A stretch of DNA of 7,040 nt from Clostridia bacterium. Lineage in GTDB: Bacteria > Bacillota > Clostridia > Oscillospirales > Acutalibacteraceae. The translations under genes and the position numbers were made by a program. The notes below the pieces were generated by a model, which ran no database searches, was not told the DNA's origin, and worked only from the letters and a program-made list of their open reading frames with translations. Below, in pieces: positions 1-5,792 of this stretch (position 1 is its first letter; every line of letters begins with the position of its first letter). The stretch covers positions 1 to 7,040 of the forward strand of contig CAAFIS010000019.1 in assembly GCA_900763035.1 (NCBI GenBank), in the 5' to 3' direction.

Positions 1-1
1 C

Positions 2-1747
2 ACGTTCCAAGGCAAATATGCGGGCGAAGAGATCGGCGTGTTCCCGCTGGTGCGCACGTATACCGCCAAGGGCGGCCAGACACAGGCTTCGTCCGGCTAC
101 AACTGGTTGACGGGCGCGAACAGTGCGAACGGCGACGGTGCGTGGCATACGTACACCGCAGACTTTTCGACCGGATCCGACACCGCTTATCTGGAGATGC
201 GCTTCGAGATCCATGCCTATCGGGCGGGCGCATCCTTCCTGTTCGACGACGTGAGCATCACCCGGCTGGGCGATGCGGACGATGCGAACCTTGATTTCGA
301 GAGCGGCGTGGCGGACGACCGCCCGTTCAACTGGACGGTCTACGAACGCCGCGAGAGGGCCGATGCGCCCGGCCAGTACGAGGAAGGCACCTTTGGCGCA
401 TACGAGGTCAAAAAGGGCGATGGCGCGTCCGGTGACGGCAGCGCCGCCGCCGTGATCCGCAAGGCGCAGACCGGCGACGTGCAGCTGTATATGAAGAGCA
501 TCCTGCTGCCCGTCGACGGGGACACGAACTATCTGTTGTCTTACGACGCACTCAGCCGCGGCAACAAAAAAGGCAGCATCCAGATCTGCGTGCAGCAGTG
601 CTGGGATGCGCTGGGTAACGGCTCGTCCGACGAGAGCGAGGTGTTTTATTGGCTGACGGAGGCGTATGCCTACGGCTCGTTCGATTGGCGCGTGTGCGGC
701 GGCGTTTTCAAGACCGCCGCAAAGACCCGCTATGTGCGGATCTGGCTGGTGGTGTCCACCGATGAGGCGTGCGAGATCGCCTTTGATAACGTCGCCCTGC
801 AAAAAACCGACGAGGTGACCGACCCGAACCTCGACTTCGATATCGTGGCGGGCGGCAAGCCGGTCAATTGGCGCTATTCGACGTCCGACGGCATCGCCGA
901 CATCACGGCCGACAGCAACGTGACCTACCGCGGCAGCCATGCGCTGCACATCGACAAGCGCTACAGCCGCATCAACTATTCCGTGGCTGAGATGAGCCGC
1001 AAGATCGACGTGCAGGCCGGGGATCGGATCGAATTCGTGATCCATATGCGCTCCCGCGCGGCGGTGTCCGGTACGTTCGCGGCCGTCATCAACGGCTATA
1101 ACGAAAACGGCGGACTCGTGCAGACGTGGAACGGGCAGGACCGCCCGCTGAACGCTGCCGACACGCTGTCCGACTGGCAGGAGTACCGCATCCCCTACAC
1201 CGTGACGAAGAACGTGCGGCAGGTATCGCTGCTGCTGCGTATCGGCGGCAATGCGGACGTGTACATCGATGCGATCGAATACTATAACTACACCGCCACG
1301 AACGGCGTGGTGTATGCCGAGGACTTCGCGTCCGCTTCGTCGGACGGCACGTTCGGCGGCTGGCATGAGATCGGGGCGCAGGGCGCACCGACGTTCGGGG
1401 CGAACGGCGCGGCCGTCATCGGCGGCAATGCGGGCGATAACGGCGGGATCTATACCGATATCGATATCCTGAACACCGGCTACGGCTACCGTTTTACCGC
1501 GCATTATCTGACCACCGGCACCGCCGAAGGGCGGCTGGTGCTGGAGGCGTATAACTGGCGTGACGAAAAGACGGACACGGTGATCGAACGGACGCTGGCC
1601 GGCGCGGCGAGCGCGACGGAGATCGGCGTGGACTTCACCGCCGTGGACGCGGTGTATTACCGCCTGCGCTTGGAAAAGACCGGCGGCGAGGGAGAAGTGC
1701 AGCTGACGGACGTGCAGCTGCGCCAGACCGCGCAGCCGACGGAGAAC
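2..1747 (+). other. Array of four beta-sandwich (CBM4/9-like) modules, first one partial
   Basis: This N-terminal part looks like tandem jelly-roll carbohydrate-binding modules. Modules 2 and 3 both open with an NLDF motif followed by a P-x-N-W motif (NLDF codons start at 287 and 827). Modules 1 and 2 close with FDDV and FDNV (codons start at 242 and 782). Both pairs are exactly 540 bases apart, so these are homologous modules in register. Module 3 closes with YIDAIEYYN near 1262-1288, and module 4 (about 1307-1747) closes with LTDVQLRQ near 1703-1726. The closing strand with a D-x-(I/V) pattern is typical of CBM_4_9-type folds. The modules probably bind glycans or pack against the enzyme core. 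Module 2 carries four cysteines (two in ICVQQC, one each in VCGG and EACEI), which may form disulfides outside the cell. Ligand binding is inferred; the fold is fairly well supported. Confidence 0.62.
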
Positions 1748-4700
1748 GTCGGTTGGGAAGGCAGCTGGATCGTGCATCCGGCCGACTATGACACCATCGA
1801 GAGCCAAAAGAACAACGAGCGATATTATTACTACCGTCACGAGTTCAACTTGGAGGGCAAGGTCAGCTCCGCGCAGCTGCAGATCACGGCCGACGATAGG
1901 GCGGACGTGTACGTCAACGGCGAGCCGGTCTATACCGAGGAGCGCACGGGCGATACGTGGAGCCTGCCGGTGACGCTGGATCTGACCGAATATCTGCACG
2001 AGGGCAAAAACGTTTTGGCCGTGCGGCTGTACAACGGCGTGTACCGCTATGCGCTGCTGTATGACGGCATCATCAAGATGGAGAACGGCTCCGCCCTGCG
2101 GATCGTGAGCGACGACAGCGTGATGGTGGCGCGTGCCGCCGTCGGCGAGGACGGCACGCCAGCGCCGGAATGGAGCGAGAACGATGCCGACACCTTCATG
2201 CAGCCGGGGTACGATATGTCCACCGGCGGCTGGGTGCGGGCCGAGATCTATGCCCGCGCCGGGAGCGGCGGCTGGGGCCTGATCGATTTCGACAACGCCG
2301 AATATTCCGATTATAAGCTGCAAACGAACAGCTTCACCTTGCCGAAGAACACGATCTATGCGGGCGACACGGTGGAGATCACCGCCGAGCTGACGATCGA
2401 GAAGGCGCTGCCGACGACCTCCAGCTTCGGGGTCTGGTTCTGGAAGCGCAACTCCACCAGCCGGATCTGCTCCGGCACGCTGATGCTGGCCGACGGCGAA
2501 ACGACCGACAGCTGGCCGGTGGGCAAGCCCTTTACGGCGAAGTTCACGCTGACCGTGCCGCAGTTTTTGGCCGCGGGCAGCTATACGGTGCAGTTCTCCG
2601 GCGACGTGGCGATCGTGAGCGACTATTTCATCAACAACAAGGTCGGTAACCTGAAGGTGGCGCAGCTGAAGCAGGACGTGACGACGAAGAGCGAGGTGCG
2701 CATGGTCGGCGGCAAGCCGACGATGTTCGTCAACGGCGTGGCGAAGGCGCCGCTGTGGTACAGCCGGCCGGAACGCGACACGCAGTTCTCCGCTGCCGAG
2801 ATGGCCGGGCTGGCCGCGGGCGGTGTGGATACGTCCATCGCCTTCATCCTTCCGCGCGAAACGCTGGGCGAGCTGTGGCTGGAGGACGGATCGCTCTCGA
2901 CCGAAACGATCGACCGGCAGATCCTCGGCACACTGGCGGCCGACCCGAGCTCCCAGCTGGTGATGGCGATCGACACGACGCCGCCGCAGTGGTGGCTCGA
3001 CCGTCATCCCGACGAGTGCGTGAAGATGAACAACGGCACGGTCAGCAAGGAATCGTTCGCTTCCGCGCTGTGGCGCGAGGAAACGGGCAAGATCCTTGTC
3101 CGGATCGTGGACTATCTGATGACGCAGCCGTATGCGAACAATATCGTCGGCTTCAAGGTGACCGGCGGAACGACCTACGAATGGCAGTGGTGGGGCATCA
3201 ACGGCACGCAGACCGCGATCGGCGACTTCTCGTCCGTCGGGCTGACGGCGTTCCGCGCATGGTTGCGCGAGCGCTATGCGACCGTGGACGCGCTGCGTGC
3301 GGCGTGGAACGACGACACCGTGACCTTCGATAACGCAGGCGTGCCGGATATCGCGGCGCGCAGCGCGGGCGAGTTCGGTTCCGTCCTCAGTGCGGGGAGC
3401 GACCGGCATGCGATCGACTATGCGCTGTTCATGGGCGACACCAAGACCGATGCGACGCTGTATTTCACCCGGCTGATCAAGCAGGCCGTCGGCGATCGGC
3501 TGATCGTGGGCACGTATGCCGGGTATCTGCTCAACGTCATCAACTATGACATGGCGGCGAGCACTTCGCAGACCTCTTTCCAAAAGCTGCTGTGTGACGA
3601 CAGCATCGACTTCATCACCTGTCCGTGGCTGTACAGTGAGCGCGAGATCGGCTTTGGCGGCGACTTCATGTCGACGGTCGACAGCGTGACTGCGCACGGC
3701 AAGCTGTATATCGCCGAGGACGACGACCGCAACCACACCACCGATATGTTCGAGGCACCGGATGCGCGCGCGGCGGTGGGCTGGACGCGCACGGCCGAGC
3801 AGACGGTCGAAACGCTCAAGCGCAACTTCTCGTATGCGCTGACGAAGGGCTGCGGGCTGTATCTGTACAGTCTGGCCGGGACGTATTTCACCGACAGCCA
3901 GATCCAAGACCTCGCCTCGGCGATGGTGCAGGAGATGACGCTGTCGCTTGGGCTGACGCGCACGAGCGTGTCCGACATCGCCGTGTTCTATGACGAGCAG
4001 TCGGCTGCGTATATGCCGTATTCCGGTGCGGATCTGACCGACGAGCTGCTGTACAAATCGCTGCTGCAGTATCAGCGCCGCGAGCTCAACGCCCTCGGCG
4101 TGCCGTACGACACGTATCTGCTGGACGATCTGGTGAACGGGCTGGTGCCGGAGCACAAGATCAACATCATGCTGTCGACCGTGCAGGTGACGGCGAGCGA
4201 ACGCCGGGCGATCGAGGAGCGGCTGTGCAAAAACGGCAACACCGTGATCTGGATGTTCACCTCCGGCCTGTCGGACGGCGAAACGTCCTCGGTCGATCAC
4301 CTGTCCGCGCTGACGGGGATGCATATGCGTCTGGTGGCGCAGGCGGGCAATGAACGCAAGCTGATGGGCACGGTGGAGGTGAAAAATACCGACCACTATC
4401 TGACCGCCGGGTCGGCGGACGTCGCCTTCGGCGCGGCCGAGTACCGCACGCTGGCGCCGGTGATCGCCGTGGACGATCCCGATGCTGTGGCGCTGGGCTA
4501 CCACACCGCGCAGACCGGCTATGACACCGATCTGGTCGGTCTGGCCGTCAAGGAGATGGAGCGGGACGGCCGCCGGTGGACGAGCGTCTACTGTGCCGTG
4601 CCGGGGCTGCCGCAGTCGATCCTGCGCGATCTGCTCACGCACAGCGGCTGCCACATCTATGACGAAACGGCGAGCGACGTGATCTATGCCGACGGCAACT

Positions 4701-5650
4701 ACGTCGCCGTGCATTCGCTGTTCGGCGGAGAAAAGACCATCGAACTGCCGAAAAAATGCACGGTGTACGACGTGTTCGCGCGCAAGATCGCGGCGCGGGG
4801 CGTGAAAACGTTCACCTTCACCGCGAACGGAGCGGCTACCTATCTGTTCCGCCTGAGCACGGACGACGATCTGCGGCTGTACTTCGGCCGCACGGCGGGC
4901 GGCTCCGTTTCGCCCGAGGGGCTGACGACCGTCGCCGAGGGGGACAGCGCCACGCTGACCTTCACGCCGGACGAGGGCTATCGCCTCGATCACCTGATGG
5001 TCGACGGCGTACGCACGACGGTATCCGGCAACAGCTTCACGCTGACCGATATCCGCGAGAGCCACACGGTGATCGCACGCTTTACCAAGGTGTATGACAA
5101 GCCGCCGATCGACGGACCGGAAGAGCCGGATACGCCGGATGCCCCGGATACGCCGGTAACACCGACCGAGCCGGATGAGCCGAACGTGCCGGATACACCG
5201 GATACACCGGATACGCCGGATGCGCCGATAACACCGAGCGAGCCGGACACGTCCGATACGCCGGTTAAGCCGGACGACGGGAAAAAGCCGGCGGATAAGC
5301 CTACGGTCAAGTACCGCACCGTGACCGAGATCAACTGGCCTGCGGTGATCGCGCTTTTCGCAGGCGTGCTGGCCGGGCTGGCCGCTGCGCTGCTGATCGT
5401 GTGCCTGCTTTGCCGCAGTGTGGTGTTCTATCGCGGCGGCAAGCGGATCGGTGCGGCGTTCGCCCGCAGGAAGGGCGTGCGCGTCGACCGGTATGTCCGC
5501 CGCTACGGCTCACTTGCCGGGATCACGGCGGTGGTGAAGGGACGCTACGTCCGCCGCCACGACGGGCAGAAGCTGCCCTTTACCGCAAACGGTGCCCCGG
5601 TCGCCTCGGCGGCGCTTTCGGGCAAGAACGATGTCAAGACGGCGCTGTGA
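2..5650 (+). CDS. Giant membrane-tethered modular glycoside hydrolase, GH42-like (5' end missing)
   Basis: The frame is open from the left edge (codons from position 2 read TFQGKYAGEEIGV), so the GTG at 38 is an internal Val, not a start; signal peptide and true N-terminus lie upstream. The visible part is 1882 residues, ending in TGA at 5648-5650. Domains in window residue numbers: partial jelly-roll 1-93, beta-sandwich modules 94-273, 274-435 and 436-582, rhamnosidase-N-like galactose-binding domain about 583-763, Ig-like domain 771-888, GH42-like TIM barrel about 897-1313, amidotransferase-like domain 1324-1439, beta domain ending near 1618, InlB-type repeat 1624-1697, PDT stalk 1698-1778, transmembrane helix 1779-1804, basic tail 1805-1882. 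Family knowledge suggests a retaining exo-acting glycosidase, perhaps on beta-galactosides, but substrate cannot be read from sequence. The solute-binding lipoprotein gene follows after 70 bases on the same strand. Confidence is high for a surface glycoside hydrolase and moderate for GH42 as opposed to an unclassified GH-A relative. Confidence 0.88.
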   Translation, partial: TFQGKYAGEEIGVFPLVRTYTAKGGQTQASSGYNWLTGANSANGDGAWHTYTADFSTGSDTAYLEMRFEIHAYRAGASFLFDDVSITRLGDADDANLDFESGVADDRPFNWTVYERRERADAPGQYEEGTFGAYEVKKGDGASGDGSAAAVIRKAQTGDVQLYMKSILLPVDGDTNYLLSYDALSRGNKKGSIQICVQQCWDALGNGSSDESEVFYWLTEAYAYGSFDWRVCGGVFKTAAKTRYVRIWLVVSTDEACEIAFDNVALQKTDEVTDPNLDFDIVAGGKPVNWRYSTSDGIADITADSNVTYRGSHALHIDKRYSRINYSVAEMSRKIDVQAGDRIEFVIHMRSRAAVSGTFAAVINGYNENGGLVQTWNGQDRPLNAADTLSDWQEYRIPYTVTKNVRQVSLLLRIGGNADVYIDAIEYYNYTATNGVVYAEDFASASSDGTFGGWHEIGAQGAPTFGANGAAVIGGNAGDNGGIYTDIDILNTGYGYRFTAHYLTTGTAEGRLVLEAYNWRDEKTDTVIERTLAGAASATEIGVDFTAVDAVYYRLRLEKTGGEGEVQLTDVQLRQTAQPTENVGWEGSWIVHPADYDTIESQKNNERYYYYRHEFNLEGKVSSAQLQITADDRADVYVNGEPVYTEERTGDTWSLPVTLDLTEYLHEGKNVLAVRLYNGVYRYALLYDGIIKMENGSALRIVSDDSVMVARAAVGEDGTPAPEWSENDADTFMQPGYDMSTGGWVRAEIYARAGSGGWGLIDFDNAEYSDYKLQTNSFTLPKNTIYAGDTVEITAELTIEKALPTTSSFGVWFWKRNSTSRICSGTLMLADGETTDSWPVGKPFTAKFTLTVPQFLAAGSYTVQFSGDVAIVSDYFINNKVGNLKVAQLKQDVTTKSEVRMVGGKPTMFVNGVAKAPLWYSRPERDTQFSAAEMAGLAAGGVDTSIAFILPRETLGELWLEDGSLSTETIDRQILGTLAADPSSQLVMAIDTTPPQWWLDRHPDECVKMNNGTVSKESFASALWREETGKILVRIVDYLMTQPYANNIVGFKVTGGTTYEWQWWGINGTQTAIGDFSSVGLTAFRAWLRERYATVDALRAAWNDDTVTFDNAGVPDIAARSAGEFGSVLSAGSDRHAIDYALFMGDTKTDATLYFTRLIKQAVGDRLIVGTYAGYLLNVINYDMAASTSQTSFQKLLCDDSIDFITCPWLYSEREIGFGGDFMSTVDSVTAHGKLYIAEDDDRNHTTDMFEAPDARAAVGWTRTAEQTVETLKRNFSYALTKGCGLYLYSLAGTYFTDSQIQDLASAMVQEMTLSLGLTRTSVSDIAVFYDEQSAAYMPYSGADLTDELLYKSLLQYQRRELNALGVPYDTYLLDDLVNGLVPEHKINIMLSTVQVTASERRAIEERLCKNGNTVIWMFTSGLSDGETSSVDHLSALTGMHMRLVAQAGNERKLMGTVEVKNTDHYLTAGSADVAFGAAEYRTLAPVIAVDDPDAVALGYHTAQTGYDTDLVGLAVKEMERDGRRWTSVYCAVPGLPQSILRDLLTHSGCHIYDETASDVIYADGNYVAVHSLFGGEKTIELPKKCTVYDVFARKIAARGVKTFTFTANGAATYLFRLSTDDDLRLYFGRTAGGSVSPEGLTTVAEGDSATLTFTPDEGYRLDHLMVDGVRTTVSGNSFTLTDIRESHTVIARFTKVYDKPPIDGPEEPDTPDAPDTPVTPTEPDEPNVPDTPDTPDTPDAPITPSEPDTSDTPVKPDDGKKPADKPTVKYRTVTEINWPAVIALFAGVLAGLAAALLIVCLLCRSVVFYRGGKRIGAAFARRKGVRVDRYVRRYGSLAGITAVVKGRYVRRHDGQKLPFTANGAPVASAALSGKNDVKTAL
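1748..2665 (+). other. Rhamnosidase-N-like galactose-binding domain followed by Ig-like domain
   Basis: The region opens with WEGSWIVHP, then has YYYYRHEF, a strand with ADDRADVYVNG and a stretch with LTEYLHEGKNVLAV. This order (W-I motif, RxxF strand, D-x-x-x-x-YVNG, L-x-x-G-x-N-x-L-x-V) is what one sees in the N-terminal domain of bacterial alpha-L-rhamnosidases and the sugar-binding domain of GH2 enzymes. It is a non-catalytic galactose-binding-like fold. From about 2312 a second beta-rich domain begins (FTLPKNTIYAGDTVEI near its start, FLAAGSYTVQF near its end). It looks like the Ig-like spacer that often precedes a GH42-type barrel. Both are probably structural or substrate-orienting. 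Boundaries are approximate. Confidence 0.55.
2690..3945 (+). other. GH42-like catalytic TIM barrel (clan GH-A)
   Basis: Hallmarks run in the expected order. TTPPQWWLDRHPDE lies near the third strand, and SFAS-ALWREE begins the next helix. GFKVTGGTTYEWQWWG carries a candidate acid/base Glu (codon 3179-3181, window residue 1060). FRAWLRERY then VDALRAAWN is the usual GH42 signature after it. Next come DYALFMGDTKTDATLYF, then DSIDFITCPWLYSER, then HGKLYIAEDDDRNH with the candidate nucleophile Glu (codon 3716-3718, residue 1239). Classical GH42 enzymes have Asn-Glu at the acid/base; here the residue before Glu is Tyr, as I recall from GH42-like proteins of uncertain specificity. The Glu pair, about 180 residues apart, supports a live retaining enzyme. 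Roles of the two Glu residues are inferred from motif position only. Confidence 0.72.
3971..4855 (+). other. GH42-type amidotransferase-like domain and C-terminal beta domain
   Basis: Directly after the barrel comes SDIAVFYDEQSAAYM, then YQRRELNALGVPYDTYLLDDL, then a helix with ASERRAIEERL and a strand with NGNTVIWMF, then LSALTGM. This matches the Rossmann-like beta-galactosidase trimerisation domain of GH42, a glutamine-amidotransferase-like fold without amidotransferase activity. The part from about 4682 (NYVAVHSLFGGEKTIEL, then VYDVFARK, then GAATYLFRL) is a small beta-sandwich like the terminal domain of GH42 enzymes. In family members the amidotransferase-like domain mediates oligomer formation; whether this tethered version still forms trimers is unknown. 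The match strengthens the GH42-like assignment of the barrel. Confidence 0.68.
4871..5092 (+). other. InlB-type bacterial repeat domain
   Basis: About 74 residues read as a divergent InlB B-repeat: GGSVSPEG near the start, LTFTPDEGYRLDHLMVDG in the middle, and SFTLTDIRESHTVIARF at the end. This pattern (G-x-V-x-P-x-G, then TFTPDEGY-x-L-x-x-L-x-V-D-G, then a final strand V-x-A-x-F) is common in cell-surface proteins of Gram-positive bacteria, where it acts as a spacer or adhesive module. Here it separates the catalytic part from the proline-rich stalk. Only one copy is seen. Confidence 0.75.
5126..5276 (+). repeat. Degenerate 9-bp tandem repeat encoding a PDT-rich stalk
   Basis: The unit is CCGGATACR, in frame, giving Pro-Asp-Thr. 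Four near-perfect copies lie end to end at 5189-5224; the copies at 5189 and 5198 are identical. Degenerate copies (PDA, PVT, PTE, PSE, PDTS) fill the rest. The encoded stretch, inside the linker at 5093-5335, is rich in Pro, Asp, Glu and Thr, so it should be extended and acidic. It sits between the extracellular domains and the membrane helix, the usual place of a wall-spanning stalk. Whole 9-bp units can be gained or lost without a frameshift, so stalk length may vary between strains. Confidence 0.88.
5336..5647 (+). other. C-terminal transmembrane helix and basic cytoplasmic tail
   Basis: Codons 5336-5413 encode about 26 uninterrupted hydrophobic residues (WPAVIALFAGVLAGLAAALL, then IVCLLC), followed by a 78-residue tail with 18 Arg or Lys. 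By the positive-inside rule the tail is cytoplasmic and the enzyme is outside. No LPXTG-type motif precedes the helix, and the tail is far longer than a sortase signal, so this is a stable membrane anchor. The tail contains RYVRR twice (5489-5503 and 5543-5557), 54 bases apart and with partly different codons, which suggests a short internal duplication or a binding motif used twice. The tail's function is unknown. Confidence 0.85.
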
Positions 5651-5658
5651 ACCGCTTT

Positions 5659-5686
5659 CGGCGGCCGGTCATCCGGCCGGCCGCCG
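5659..5686 (+). promoter_or_regulatory. GC-only hairpin 8 bases after the hydrolase stop codon
   Basis: Bases 5659-5668 (CGGCGGCCGG) pair perfectly with 5677-5686 (CCGGCCGCCG), giving a 10-bp stem around an 8-base loop. A competing 7-bp stem with a TCAT loop can form at 5662-5679. No run of T follows, so it is not a classical intrinsic terminator. It could be a weak or U-tract-less terminator, or an mRNA-processing or stability element that sets different levels of the enzyme and the lipoprotein. The pairing is read directly from the sequence; the function is inferred. Confidence 0.55.
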
Positions 5687-5705
5687 CAGCGGGCGCCGCG
5701 ATGAA

Positions 5706-5711
5706 AAGGAG
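5706..5711 (+). promoter_or_regulatory. Ribosome binding site of the solute-binding protein gene
   Basis: AAGGAG lies 9 bases before the ATG at 5721, within AAAAGGAG at 5704-5711. It is the best Shine-Dalgarno match in the intergenic region and fixes 5721 as the start, supported by the good lipoprotein signal peptide that begins there. No convincing -35/-10 promoter pair is visible between the two genes, which favours cotranscription with the hydrolase gene. Confidence 0.88.
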
Positions 5712-5720
5712 CGATGACGA

Positions 5721-5792
5721 ATGAAAGACCTGATGATCCGGTTGGCCGGTCTGCTGTGCGTTTGTGCGCTGATCCCGACGGTGGCCGGGTGC
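5721..5792 (+). other. Lipoprotein signal peptide with lipobox VAGC
   Basis: The encoded peptide begins MKDLMIRLAG, with Lys and Arg near the start, a hydrophobic core (LAGLLCVCALIP) and the lipobox V-A-G-C. The lipidated Cys would be residue 24 (codon 5790-5792). Val instead of the commoner Leu at -3 is tolerated in Gram-positive lipoproteins. Signal peptidase II would cleave before Cys24. Confidence 0.88.

Noticed and set aside
38..40. GTG at 38 as the start of the hydrolase.
   Set aside because: The frame is open to the left edge with domain-like sequence, there is no ribosome binding site before it, and it lies inside a beta-sandwich module.
2755..3333. A 192-codon open frame on the + strand in a second frame, inside the catalytic barrel.
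   Set aside because: It is an out-of-frame shadow rich in Arg, Gly and Ala and without domain character; the main frame carries the catalytic motifs.
3544..3978. A 144-codon - strand open frame within the barrel, and similar short antisense frames elsewhere.
   Set aside because: Ser/Arg-rich shadow translations with no ribosome binding site or family motif, lying opposite well-supported coding sequence.
3971..4320. A functional glutamine amidotransferase domain.
   Set aside because: The fold matches the GH42 trimerisation domain, and no Cys-His-Glu amidotransferase triad motif is apparent; it is a structural relative.
5126..5276. CRISPR array or mobile-element repeat in the CCGGATACR tract.
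   Set aside because: The unit is only 9 bp, tandem without spacers and in frame with the stalk; it is a coding repeat.
5320..5440. LPXTG-type sortase anchor at the C-terminus.
   Set aside because: No LPXTG-like motif precedes the helix, and 78 residues follow it where a sortase signal has only a few basic residues.
5659..5690. A standard intrinsic terminator between the two genes.
   Set aside because: The hairpin is strong but is followed by CAGCGGGCGCCGCG and not by a T-run, so I list it only as a regulatory or processing hairpin.
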